Positions 6,772 to 15,429 of a stretch of DNA of 64,000 bases are shown piece by piece. The number at the start of each line of letters is the position of its first letter. Position 1 is the first letter of the stretch. The stretch is from Vibrio sp. 10N.286.49.B1 (GTDB lineage: Bacteria > Pseudomonadota > Gammaproteobacteria > Enterobacterales > Vibrionaceae). The notes below the pieces were generated by a model, which saw nothing but the letters and a program-made list of their open reading frames with translations, ran no database searches and was not told where the DNA came from. The stretch spans positions 177,309 to 241,308 of the forward strand of contig NZ_MCUW01000004.1 of NCBI RefSeq assembly GCF_002873335.1. Direction: 5' to 3'. The position numbers and the translations under genes were made by a program.

Positions 6772-8637
6772 ATGATATTCATGACGAACCCCAAATGGCG
6801 AACACTAATCCTGTGCAGCGTCATTACTCAAATAAGCACGATGTTCGTACTCGAAATTAAAGCGAATGAGTTAGATTCTGACAACGATGGCATCGTGGAT
6901 ACACTCGATGTCTATCCGTGGGATAGCGATCGGTACGCACTCCCTATCCATACTTTACCAACCATTATCGAAGCGGAAGATTATGATCTTGGGGGCCAGA
7001 ACATCGCGTTTTTTGATACCTCGGAAGAGAATCTAGGCGGTCAAAATTACCGGGCTGATCCTGTCGATATTGCAAAGCACTCGGGTCAATATCATGTTGG
7101 CTGGTTTAGCAGAAACGAATGGATGAACTACACCGTCCATGCTCCTGAAGGTGCCTATTTTGAGTTTTCAGCATGGTTAGGCTCTACCGCGACGGTAACA
7201 AAAACACTCGAGTTAACTGAAGGCGATGACGTCCTAGCAAGTTTATCTTTTTTATCAAGCACTCAGGTAGCCCGGCAATTTGAAGCCTCGTCCACACACA
7301 CTTTTTATCTCCCAGCCGGTGACCATACCCTAACGTTTAAATCGATAAACGGCGGTATCAGGGTCGATAAACTCCAGTTTGACCTATCCCCTTTATCGAA
7401 GGATTCTGACAATGATGGTGTCGTTGACGCAGAAGATGCATTCCCTTTTGACTCTAGTGAATCAATTGATACCGACTCTGACGGTATTGGCAATAATCAT
7501 GATTTTGATGACGACGGCGACAGCGTTAATGATGATGTCGATGACTATCCACTAGACTCCGATCGTTGGGAAAACCTCGCCACGCAAGTCGTTGACGACA
7601 CTTGCGATGGTCTGGAAAACAAACAATTATCTTGTGATGTTCTAAGCAACGATCACGACCCTGAAAGTGACGAATTGCAGATAATCATCGACCGTTATCC
7701 TCGTTACGGGACACTTACGATAACGGCCCAACACCTTCTCTACACCCCACAATCAGGGTTTGTTGGCCTCGATGGGTTCAGCTATGTGGTTGATGATGGG
7801 TTCAATCGCTCAGAACTGGCCTTCGTCGATGTGCAAGTGAATCGCACCACACCCATTAGCCATGCGGTTCCCATCTATACCGCAGGTTGGGAAAGTGGTG
7901 AGCTCAACTCGGCCTTACCCGCCAACTTAACGCCCTCCTTTTCCAGCAGTTATGATTCTCTCACCCAAATACCAACGACGTACCACAACTATGAAGTCAA
8001 TCGTGTACCTTGGGCGAGAACCGGTAACAATGTGCTCAGAGTATTTGGTGAGCCACCCGCCTATCGCTCAGAAGCGGCTTTCATGAGCAGTATCTATCGT
8101 TTTTCAGCTGGTAAGGAATCTTATTTCAGTGCCAGTATTCGCCCCGACCAATCGTGGCAAACCGTCACGAAATATTCGGTCATTATTACTCAATGGAAGT
8201 CCTTTAGCTCTGGTCCACATGCCGCCATTAGGCTCAGTAACGACGGTCTCTTTAATCTCACTTATCACGCTAACGGTTACCCTGTCGTGAACCTAGGCAA
8301 AGCACCACAAGATCAATGGACCGACATCCGAGTCTACTTTAAGAAATCGTTAGGAGACAATGGTCATGTCACCATATGGGTCAACGGCGAACGCAAGCTT
8401 GACCGTGCAGGAAAAACACTGCTTGTTGGCAACGACGGTTATATGAAGTTTGGTATGTATACGGAGATTAGAAGCCCCAAAACGCTCTACTTCGATAACG
8501 TTTCAGTGTCTCACGCAATCAATCGCCCTATTGACGTTTGGGGAGAGAGCCCTGTAGACGGGATTTACAACGACAATGATGAGGATGGGATAAGCGACGG
8601 GTTAGATGAGCATCCTTTTGACTCAACTAAGCAGTAA
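6772..8637 (+). CDS. Secreted multidomain polysaccharide-lyase-like protein (CBM6, calcium repeats)
   Basis: A 621-residue exported protein. A signal peptide is followed by a calcium-type repeat (DSDNDGIVDTLDVYPWDSD). Next come a CBM6-like carbohydrate-binding domain at about 63-205 (IEAEDYDLGG, GWFSRNEWMNYTV) and a block of thrombospondin-3-like repeats at about 210-265. A cadherin-like/Ig-like module follows at about 280-355 (CDVLSNDHDPESD, GLDGFSYVVDDG). A C-terminal domain at about 365-590 resembles the heparin-lyase-I/PL20 fold (PYxxYRSEAAF, ITQWKSF, FGMYTE). It ends with another calcium repeat. GAGGT at 6758-6762 lies 9 bases before the ATG. It probably binds and cleaves an acidic polysaccharide outside the cell; the substrate is not known. 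Confidence 0.78.
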   Translation: MIFMTNPKWRTLILCSVITQISTMFVLEIKANELDSDNDGIVDTLDVYPWDSDRYALPIHTLPTIIEAEDYDLGGQNIAFFDTSEENLGGQNYRADPVDIAKHSGQYHVGWFSRNEWMNYTVHAPEGAYFEFSAWLGSTATVTKTLELTEGDDVLASLSFLSSTQVARQFEASSTHTFYLPAGDHTLTFKSINGGIRVDKLQFDLSPLSKDSDNDGVVDAEDAFPFDSSESIDTDSDGIGNNHDFDDDGDSVNDDVDDYPLDSDRWENLATQVVDDTCDGLENKQLSCDVLSNDHDPESDELQIIIDRYPRYGTLTITAQHLLYTPQSGFVGLDGFSYVVDDGFNRSELAFVDVQVNRTTPISHAVPIYTAGWESGELNSALPANLTPSFSSSYDSLTQIPTTYHNYEVNRVPWARTGNNVLRVFGEPPAYRSEAAFMSSIYRFSAGKESYFSASIRPDQSWQTVTKYSVIITQWKSFSSGPHAAIRLSNDGLFNLTYHANGYPVVNLGKAPQDQWTDIRVYFKKSLGDNGHVTIWVNGERKLDRAGKTLLVGNDGYMKFGMYTEIRSPKTLYFDNVSVSHAINRPIDVWGESPVDGIYNDNDEDGISDGLDEHPFDSTKQ

Positions 8638-8725
8638 TAAAGCACGGAGCTATACACGAAGCACTAGGTCTGACATCAGCTTTGTCATAATGGCGTTGAT
8701 TGACCACAGCGAAATGCGACTCACA

Positions 8726-8818
8726 TCAACACGTGAAAAGAAGTGGCTGCGCAAGCACTTCTTTTGCCACAAGCCCAAAAAGCAGTCCTATTATAAGCGC
8801 TTTAAATACCATGATCAT
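8726..8818 (-). CDS. Possible 30-residue single-span membrane protein
   Basis: A short ORF with an unusually good ribosome binding site: AAGGAGG lies 5 bases before the ATG on the minus strand. The product is mostly one hydrophobic helix (MVFKALIIGLLFGLVA) with a short polar tail ending in a cysteine. It lies between the lyase-like gene and the dnaJ-like terminator. No family was recognised. Such small inner-membrane proteins are common, and this is a candidate rather than a firm gene. Confidence 0.45.
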   Translation of the reverse strand: MIMVFKALIIGLLFGLVAKEVLAQPLLFTC

Positions 8819-8900
8819 TGCCGCCTCCTTTTGACTCGTCGATTAAATGACAGTCTTTAAGCATAGCGCTAATTCACGGTAAACGCCGATCTGCGTAGAT

Positions 8901-8931
8901 AAAAAAACAGCCGCACAAGGCGGCTGTTTTT
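8901..8931 (-). terminator. Intrinsic terminator downstream of dnaJ-like gene
   Basis: ACAGCCGC (8907-8914) pairs with GCGGCTGT (8920-8927). A-tracts lie on one side and T-tracts on the other, so it can work in both directions. It ends the minus-strand DnaJ-like gene. Confidence 0.85.
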
Positions 8932-8979
8932 AGCAATAAATGAACAACGATTTGAAATTCAAACTCTTATCGAATTCCG

Positions 8980-9861
8980 CTACTGCATTGTTTCTTTAAA
9001 CTGCTCTAACAATGAGCGCTGTTGATCGCTAAGGCCTGTCGGGATCTTTATTTGAATTCGAATCAATAAATCCCCCGTTTCACCTTTACGACTTGTCACA
9101 CCTTTGCCCGTCATTTTGAATTTACGACCGTGCTGAGTGCCGGCTGGAATTCTCAGTTTAAAGCGACTATCCAGAACATTGACTTCAATCTCTCCACCCA
9201 AGGCCGCTGTAATCATATCCACTGGTGAATTGCAGATTAGGTCATTGTCCTCACGTTCTAGAAAGGCATGTGGTCGTGTGGCAATAATAAGCAATAGATC
9301 ACCAGCAGGTGCTCCGTGAGAGCCCGCTCCACCTTTCCCTGAAAAACGAATTTTTTCACCGTCTTTGATACCAGCTGGGATCTTAACGTTGATTTTTTTA
9401 TGTTCACCATTAATCGGTAAATCTACTACTTTATCGGTACCTTGAACGGCATCAACAAAGTCAACGGTAAGAGTGAATTCATTATCTTGTCCACGTCTAG
9501 GGCGGGGTTGACGCCCGCGGCCTTGTGAAAACATATCTTCAAACCCACCGAAACCACCGCCGCCAAAGCCACCACGTTGTCCAAAGATGTCTTCAAACCC
9601 GCCGTGATGTCCGCCGCGACCACCCTGGCCGCCATTTTCAAAGGCCGCATGACCAAACTGATCGTATTGGCGACGCTTATCTTTGTCAGTCAGAATTTCG
9701 TACGCTTCTTTTACTTCTTTAAAGCTCGCCTCTGCCGTCGCATCGCCCGGGTTTTTATCGGGATGATATTTCATCGCAAGCCGCTTATAAGCTTTTTTTA
9801 TTTCTTGTTCTGACGCACCTTTTGAGACACCTAGCACGCTGTAATAATCTTTTTTAGACAT
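8980..9861 (-). CDS. DnaJ-like cochaperone without zinc finger (type II)
   Basis: A 293-residue Hsp40. An N-terminal J domain (residues 1-70) contains the essential HPD in [11 protein letters not shown] long Gly/Phe-rich linker follows (about 75-120, several [11 protein letters not shown] units), then two beta-barrel substrate-binding domains without the CxxCxGxG zinc repeats of DnaJ. This is the DjlA-independent, CbpA/DnaJB-like class that stimulates DnaK ATPase. No dnaK, grpE or cbpM lies nearby, so it is a secondary cochaperone here. Terminator at 8901-8931. Confidence 0.9.
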   Translation of the reverse strand: MSKKDYYSVLGVSKGASEQEIKKAYKRLAMKYHPDKNPGDATAEASFKEVKEAYEILTDKDKRRQYDQFGHAAFENGGQGGRGGHHGGFEDIFGQRGGFGGGGFGGFEDMFSQGRGRQPRPRRGQDNEFTLTVDFVDAVQGTDKVVDLPINGEHKKINVKIPAGIKDGEKIRFSGKGGAGSHGAPAGDLLLIIATRPHAFLEREDNDLICNSPVDMITAALGGEIEVNVLDSRFKLRIPAGTQHGRKFKMTGKGVTSRKGETGDLLIRIQIKIPTGLSDQQRSLLEQFKETMQ

Positions 9862-10480
9862 GCTAAAACCTCATTACTCATCGACATAAACGCAAATGGG
9901 CGTGCTCATTATTTCTGACGCCCTGAATACCGACAAGTTTATGTATTATTACGGATAACTCAACTATTTATTCGTGCGAAACTGGGGTTTATTCATGTTA
10001 CCGAAGCCAGACCTAGCCAGCGTTCCGCCTATTTTTGCTAAGCCATCTCTTTCCATTCATTTTTGTATAACAATTACTCACCCTACAGTCAGTTGCTCAA
10101 CCATCATCCAATCACACAAAAATTCGAGTTATTTGTGAGCGGTCAAACGTCACTATGTAATGAAAACGTAATGCTATCGATATACGGTTCACATTGATAG
10201 AAACACAATTGTAACTGGGCCAACCAATTTTGGAACAAAATTACACAATTTAGTCTAAAGCGTACTTTTATAATTGTGATCTATCGCTAAAATCGTACGG
10301 TTGGTAAGGTCTTTTACAAATATGACATGGATCGCATAACACTTCTCTGTTCTTATAGAAGGGTTATTTTTTGACGTTTTTGGGTGCACACATTTAAACA
10401 AGACTTTCTCACCTAGAAGAAAGCGCGTTTTTATTCTCCCCCCTCACGTCTTTGTGCTTGTAAGTAAATGGAGTAATACA
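9862..10480. other. Long non-coding stretch upstream of glgC
   Basis: About 620 bases hold the divergent promoters of the dnaJ-like gene and glgC. It is AT-rich. No riboswitch, repeat or known operator was recognised. Confidence 0.5.
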
Positions 10481-11794
10481 ATGCCAAAGGGAAACCAATA
10501 TTCACATATTTCGAGCAATGCTCGACTACGTAACACAACGGCTATGATCCTCGCAGGAGGAAAAGGAACTCGGCTTAAAGAACTCACGTCTACGGTAGCA
10601 AAACCAGCGGTTTCGTTTGGTGGCAAGTTCAAAATCATTGATTTCGCACTGTCCAACTGTATCAACTCTGGTATTCGTAAAGTGGGTGTTTTGACGCAAT
10701 ATATGGCGCAAGACCTCATTACCCATATTCAGACGGGGTGGCAGTCCACCTATTCAGCGCTGAATGAAGGTGTTCACATTATTCCTGCACAACAGCGAGT
10801 AGGTGAAGACTGGTATCGTGGTACAGCGGATGCGATCTACCAAAATTTAGATCTAATGAAGCGTTATGACCAGACAGAACGAATTCTGATTCTAGGTGGC
10901 GATCACATCTATAAAATGGACTATTCTCGCATGGTGAACTTCCATGTAGAAAGCGGCGCCGATGTCACGGTAGCCTGTATCCAAAAACCAATTGAACAAG
11001 CATCTGAGTTTGGTGTGATGGGCCTCAATGAAGAGGGTGACATCATCAACTTTGTTGAAAAACCAACAAACCCAACGTGTATGCCAAACGAACCAGACAA
11101 AGCACTGATTTCAATGGGCATCTATATTTTCAACCTAGATGTACTGGATAATGAACTAAAACAAGCGCTTAATGATCCAAACTACAAGCATGATTTTGGT
11201 CACAATATTATTCCAAGCCTGATTGGACGCAGTAAGCTGAAAGGCTACGTTTTTACTGAAAATGGACACCCTGGTGCCAACGGATACTGGCGCGATGTTG
11301 GCCAAGTTGAAGAGTACTATGCCGCGACGATGGATCTGCTTGCACCAACGCCTCAGCTGGATCTCTACGATAAGAGCTGGCCAATCATGACATCTCAAGT
11401 ACAGCGACCGGGCGTGAAGTTCTTGTTCAATGAATCTGACCGTCGTGGATTCGCTGTGGATTCAGTACTAACTGCTGGCGCCATCATTTCAGGCGCTGAG
11501 GTGACACATAGCCTTATCTCTTCAGACGTACGCGTCGAAGACCGTTCAGAAGTGACTGACTGTATTCTCTTACCAAGTGCCACGGTAGGAATGGACTGTA
11601 AGTTACGTAAAGTTATTGTGTGCGAAGGCTGCCAAATCCCAGATGGAATGACGATTGGTTTTGACGTTGAACACGATAAGGCGCGCTTTACTGTCACAGA
11701 AGAAGGGATTGTATTGGTCACCAATGAGATGATTGACAAGCTCGTTGAACAGGTTGTCATACCTGTAGCAGGCAAGGAAAAAACCTCTGCGTAA
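10481..11794 (+). CDS. glgC: Glucose-1-phosphate adenylyltransferase
   Basis: A 437-residue ADP-glucose pyrophosphorylase: it makes ADP-glucose from glucose-1-phosphate and ATP, the committed step of glycogen synthesis. Visible are the nucleotide-binding AGGKGTRLKELT near residue 20, the GGDHIYKMDY motif with the catalytic Asp, the glucose-1-P region INFVEKP, and the C-terminal left-handed beta-helix. The ATG at 10481 is preferred over an upstream GTG because GGAG lies 7 bases before it. Other glycogen synthesis genes are absent nearby, but glgX lies 27 kb downstream. Confidence 0.95.
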   Translation: MPKGNQYSHISSNARLRNTTAMILAGGKGTRLKELTSTVAKPAVSFGGKFKIIDFALSNCINSGIRKVGVLTQYMAQDLITHIQTGWQSTYSALNEGVHIIPAQQRVGEDWYRGTADAIYQNLDLMKRYDQTERILILGGDHIYKMDYSRMVNFHVESGADVTVACIQKPIEQASEFGVMGLNEEGDIINFVEKPTNPTCMPNEPDKALISMGIYIFNLDVLDNELKQALNDPNYKHDFGHNIIPSLIGRSKLKGYVFTENGHPGANGYWRDVGQVEEYYAATMDLLAPTPQLDLYDKSWPIMTSQVQRPGVKFLFNESDRRGFAVDSVLTAGAIISGAEVTHSLISSDVRVEDRSEVTDCILLPSATVGMDCKLRKVIVCEGCQIPDGMTIGFDVEHDKARFTVTEEGIVLVTNEMIDKLVEQVVIPVAGKEKTSA

Positions 11795-11856
11795 TCGTTC
11801 AGGATTAACTGGCGCATCGACTCGCTTTGTTGTCTTCGCCAGCTTTATCTCCACGT

Positions 11857-11886
11857 AAAAAAGGAGCCTTTATAAGGCTCCTTTTT
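11857..11886 (+). terminator. Bidirectional terminator between glgC and nitroreductase
   Basis: AAAAAGGAGCC pairs with GGCTCCTTTTT around a TTTATAA loop. It serves the convergent genes on both sides. Confidence 0.88.
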
Positions 11887-11945
11887 CAACTTTAATCATC
11901 GCTACATCGCCATTCTGTTCAGCGATCATCAGCGACGACTGAAAG

Positions 11946-12605
11946 TTATAACACGGCAATAATATCTTCTTGTGCCAAGCGCGATTTTGGCAAGCCGTAA
12001 TTATAGTCTTCACCTTCTTTGTGATAACCCAATGCTAAGGCAAAGTCACACACATAACCATTAAGCTCATCTTTAAAGATCTCACCAAGAAGTTCTGCAT
12101 CCACCCCCTCCATTGGCGTTGATGCTATACCTAAACGCGCTAGAACGTGCAGTGTATTACCTAAAGCAATATAGGTTTGCGCTTTAGTCCACTGGCCGTT
12201 GTAACCATTTTCATCGGTGTTTAAATCAACAAAACCAAAAGCACCATTTAACATTGTTTCATACATGTCAGCAGGCAAATGGCCAGAGGTCACTTCAACA
12301 TCGACCACTTTACGATAGTCGTCTTTATTAAAATTTGGATTGTGTGCAAATAAGATCGTGTGTGATGCTTCTTTTGCGTGCGGTTGATTGAATTGATGCA
12401 TATTAGCAAAAGAGTCATGCAAGCGCTGTTTTGCGGCATCACTTTCAATCACAATGAATTTCCATGGTTGAGAGTTAATAGAGGATGCTGACAAGCGAAG
12501 TGCTTCTTTGATCACATCCATATCTTCCACCGCGATGCGTTTCGTTGCATCGTATTTCTTCGCGGTATAACGGCTGTTTAGATCTTTGATAATTTGATGA
12601 GTCAC
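11946..12605 (-). CDS. FRase I/NfsB-type nitroreductase
   Basis: A 219-residue FMN-dependent NAD(P)H nitro/flavin reductase. It closely follows the Vibrio flavin reductase FRase I pattern: N-terminal NSRYTAKKYD, LRLSASSINSQPWKFIVIES, HDSFANMHQFNQPHAK, and a late ALALGYHKEGEDYN. The family works as cytosolic homodimers with one FMN per subunit interface and reduces flavins, quinones or nitro compounds. It is divergent from a TetR regulator 320 bp away, which may control it. A short palindrome, AGATTC-TAA-GAATCT, lies 14 bases before its start. Confidence 0.92.
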   Translation of the reverse strand: MTHQIIKDLNSRYTAKKYDATKRIAVEDMDVIKEALRLSASSINSQPWKFIVIESDAAKQRLHDSFANMHQFNQPHAKEASHTILFAHNPNFNKDDYRKVVDVEVTSGHLPADMYETMLNGAFGFVDLNTDENGYNGQWTKAQTYIALGNTLHVLARLGIASTPMEGVDAELLGEIFKDELNGYVCDFALALGYHKEGEDYNYGLPKSRLAQEDIIAVL

Positions 12606-12890
12606 GTTGCTTTCTCCAAGATTCTAAGAATCTATAATTTGCTATAATAAATGGGGTCTATTTACGGAAATTACTGGTGTTGGAACGCATCGTAAATCTC
12701 GTTGTACCCTACCATCAACCATGTTGACGCCGCCAGAATAAAGGCTCTAGCCAAAAAGAAAAAGGGTTAAAGCGTCCAGTTATTATGGTAATAAATGACC
12801 ACAATAATACACCGCTATTTTGATGAACTCATTTTGACGTCTTTCTTTAAGTGCTTCACATTTCTTTACTTCGCTATACCTTCGCGTTAA

Positions 12891-12912
12891 AATTTGAACA
12901 TACGTTCAAATT
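12891..12912. promoter_or_regulatory. Palindromic operator upstream of tetR gene
   Basis: AATTTGAAC and GTTCAAATT form a perfect 9-bp inverted repeat with spacer ATAC. It ends 13 bases before the TetR ATG. This size and placement are typical of autoregulatory TetR operators; binding is inferred. Confidence 0.7.
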
Positions 12913-12925
12913 ACGAGAAATAACG

Positions 12926-13510
12926 ATGGCCAAACCCGCTAAATTCCAACGTGATGAAGTCATTCACAATGCGATGCTTCTGTACTGGGAAAAAGGATTC
13001 CACGCAACCTCAATGCGAACCCTACAAGATGCTATCGATATGAGACCAGGCAGTATTTACGCAGAGTTCGGCAGTAAAGAAGGCTTGTATCAGGTCACGT
13101 TAGAACACTACGCAGAACAAAGTGTTCAGCGACTAACAGAGACCGTCACGAATGCAGCATCACCATTGCTAGGCCTGAAGCAATTCGTCAGCGATATCGT
13201 CGTACCCACCGATCAACCGACACCGAGCAATATGTGCATGCTCGCGAAAACAGTTGCAGAGCTAACGGAAGAAAACTCAGAGCTTTTAGATAGTGCGAGA
13301 AAAGGATTACGTCGTATTGAGGGAGAATTTGCTAACGTCATAAAGGCAGCACAAGACAGCGGTGAAATAGACCCATCTCGAGACGCTCAGCGGATCGGCC
13401 AGTATGTGCAAATTCAAATTATGGGCATTCGAACCTACGTTCGAGCCAACCAATGTGATACTCATCAAACCAAAGCGCTGGTTGATGATATTTTTGCCCT
13501 GTTTATATAA
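12926..13510 (+). CDS. TetR family transcriptional regulator
   Basis: A 194-residue regulator. The N-terminal helix-turn-helix is clear: AMLLYWEKGFHATSMRTLQDAIDMRPGSIYAEFGSKEGLY-type organisation over residues about 10-55. The C-terminal ligand/dimer domain (TetR_C-like, with NMCMLAKTVAEL) shows the pattern of NemR/YcdC-like regulators that often control reductases. The ATG at 12926 directly follows the palindrome; an upstream in-frame start would lie across it and is rejected. The adjacent divergent nitroreductase is the likely target. The signal is unknown. Confidence 0.9.
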   Translation: MAKPAKFQRDEVIHNAMLLYWEKGFHATSMRTLQDAIDMRPGSIYAEFGSKEGLYQVTLEHYAEQSVQRLTETVTNAASPLLGLKQFVSDIVVPTDQPTPSNMCMLAKTVAELTEENSELLDSARKGLRRIEGEFANVIKAAQDSGEIDPSRDAQRIGQYVQIQIMGIRTYVRANQCDTHQTKALVDDIFALFI

Positions 13511-13602
13511 CCTAAATTTTTGCTTGCCCTATCGCTTTATTTGGCCCAACGTTTTATATAGTCAATGTACGTTAAGCTCATGTAGTTTGAGGCTATCCAC
13601 TC

Positions 13603-13630
13603 TATGAGCTATGAGCTATGAGCTATGAGC
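13603..13630. repeat. Heptamer tandem repeat, four copies
   Basis: Four perfect TATGAGC units lie between the tetR gene and the convergent DUF2913 gene, about 30 bp after the latter's stop. It is probably a slippage-prone spacer. Confidence 0.8.
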
Positions 13631-13662
13631 TACTTTACTCTTAACCAATAGTTTCAATTAAA

Positions 13663-14292
13663 TTATTTATTTAGTTCAAGCGTAATACGGACAAAGTGTT
13701 CGTCTTCGTATTGAATTTGGTAAGCAAAAACATCATTCGCATAAATCGCGCCAAGGAAAAGGTGCTTTTCTCGAACCGTTCCTCGGAACAGGATCGATAT
13801 ATTGCTCACAAGCTGATTTTTGGTCCCGAAATGCCCATTGAGATCATCAGATAATACACACAACAAACACCCATCTTCATCATGAGTCAGATCAACTTGT
13901 CTTGGGCTTGAAAGAAGCGCCGTCGTCCCTATTTTTTTCTCAATTTCACGAATCAATAATAGGTAGCTATCCAGGTGTGGTTGGATCGCATCAGGTTTTG
14001 CCTCAATCCCTGTCAAAAGTACCTCTTCAAGATCAACTTGTGACTTTTTGGCCTGCAGGCTCATCGTTTTCAGCTGTTTTCGAACGGCTTTGTACTTATT
14101 GCTTTTGAGCTTCGGCTTTAACCAACGCACCAAGAGTTCATTACATTTTTCACGATCGAAATGTGTGGTCTTGGCTTCAAGTTTCTTAAATTCTAGGTGC
14201 AAAAGGGCGTGAAGAGACACCTCGGTCAACAGTTGAATTGATTCCGAGCTAGACGTACTGATTTGCTTTGAACTGATTCCGTTGTTCTGCAT
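13663..14292 (-). CDS. DUF2913-like protein of unknown function
   Basis: A 209-residue soluble protein. The segment from about residue 25 to 110 (LHALLHLEFKKLE, HFDREKCNELLVRWLKPKLK, RKQLKTMSLQAKKS) matches what I know of DUF2913, a family found mostly in Vibrio and relatives and without known function. It has no signal peptide or membrane segment. The gene is followed by tandem repeats and preceded on the same strand by tRNA-Leu, 32 bp away. Confidence 0.65.
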   Translation of the reverse strand: MQNNGISSKQISTSSSESIQLLTEVSLHALLHLEFKKLEAKTTHFDREKCNELLVRWLKPKLKSNKYKAVRKQLKTMSLQAKKSQVDLEEVLLTGIEAKPDAIQPHLDSYLLLIREIEKKIGTTALLSSPRQVDLTHDEDGCLLCVLSDDLNGHFGTKNQLVSNISILFRGTVREKHLFLGAIYANDVFAYQIQYEDEHFVRITLELNK

Positions 14293-14324
14293 TGTAGTCT
14301 GTGTACTTGTATAGAAGGGGGGAA

Positions 14325-14409
14325 TGGTGCCGAGAGAGGGACTCGAACCCTCACACCATAAGGCACTAGCACCTCATGCTAGCGTGTCTACCAATTTCAC
14401 CATCTCGGC
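14325..14409 (-). tRNA. tRNA-Leu (anticodon GAG)
   Basis: The minus strand gives a complete class II tRNA. The acceptor stem is GCCGAGA/TCTCGGC with an encoded CCA. The anticodon stem is CTAGC/GCTAG, and its loop ATGAGGT places GAG at 34-36. There is a long variable arm, and the T-loop is GGTTCGAGTCC. It reads CUC and CUU codons. No integrase or duplicated 3' end was seen nearby. Confidence 0.95.
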
Positions 14410-14973
14410 ATCAATGAATACAAACCTAAGTCTATTTCATTTGGTTCCAATTTTCTGGAACAAACGAATTTTAACTGACGATATTTTACTTGTATAGCAT
14501 TTCGTTAGATAAAATCATAAGAACCCGTTCGTTTGATGAACATATGAGCAGTTTGTACGATTCGCCATCACATTGACTCACATATAGAAGCTTGAACCGA
14601 AGGCATAGACTCATAAATCTGATTAATGTGTGAACCAAAGTTGACCCACTATATCCAAAACAATGATTCGAATATGATAATTGCACACCGAACTACTTTT
14701 CAAAACACGCCTGTAAGTAGCGATTTAATGCGTGTTGGCCACTTTACACTAACGCTAAGGATAGCCTGAACTAAGAAGAACTATGCTCAGACTATTAAAT
14801 CAAATTTATTCATTGCATCCGTGCGAGCTTTTACCAGCGAGCATTATTGTCACGACTTCAACGATAGCAATGCACCGTCGAGCTAACGCTCGCATTCCGC
14901 TGCCTCACCCCCCTATTCACGCAAAAAGTTCTCACTGACTTTTTCTTTTATATCTAAACACGGATTATCAAAC
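14410..14973. other. Non-coding stretch after tRNA-Leu
   Basis: It holds the tRNA promoter on the left and the promoter of the membrane protein on the right. A small hairpin (GAGC-TAAC-GCTC, 14880-14891) is present. Nothing else was recognised. Confidence 0.5.
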
Positions 14974-15429
14974 ATGAAATTATTTTTCCTAAAATCCCTT
15001 AGATTTTGCGTCAAGGCCGTCGTCGTCGTAGGTGGCTTTCTCTCGTTAAGCTACGCATTTTCTTTGCTCTCAACCATTCATGGACAAGCCTTACCAGCAG
15101 AGCATTTTACCAATGGGGAACCGAACATTATCGGATTACTCAATTCCGAAATGTTCATGGGTATTATTTTTGTTATTACGCTGTCGATTATCGGTTACGT
15201 GCTGTACCTGCTGTGGCAGTTGCATGAAGTCGCAGTACATCGCAGTCAATACATGCAGAGCGCACATGCCAATCTCGTGTTCGCGTTATCGCTCTGTGGC
15301 TTGTTCATCGACAAGCTTTGGTGGGTACTAGCCATCATCATTGCCTTTACCAACTGGGAAGCCGTTGGGAAAGCCGTTAGTCGCGTCATAAACGTTGGCA
15401 TTCATGGTAATAAAAAGGAGGAAGCGTAG
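14974..15429 (+). CDS. Small membrane protein coupled to HlyD-like gene, unknown
   Basis: A 151-residue protein with three to four hydrophobic segments (about 10-35, 58-85, 100-125). I do not recognise the family. Its stop codon overlaps the GTG start of the HlyD-like gene by one base (TAGTG), which predicts translational coupling and a shared role in one inner-membrane complex. The layout recalls membrane-protein/HlyD pairs such as YiaW-YiaV, but the sequence does not match YiaW. The ribosome binding site is weak. Confidence 0.7.
   Translation: MKLFFLKSLRFCVKAVVVVGGFLSLSYAFSLLSTIHGQALPAEHFTNGEPNIIGLLNSEMFMGIIFVITLSIIGYVLYLLWQLHEVAVHRSQYMQSAHANLVFALSLCGLFIDKLWWVLAIIIAFTNWEAVGKAVSRVINVGIHGNKKEEA

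Noticed and set aside
14325..14409. Genomic island attached at tRNA-Leu
   Set aside because: No integrase gene and no direct repeat of the tRNA 3' end were found within the window.
14486..14686. 66-codon minus-strand frame after tRNA-Leu
   Set aside because: No ribosome binding site, no domain and unusual composition; treated as non-coding.
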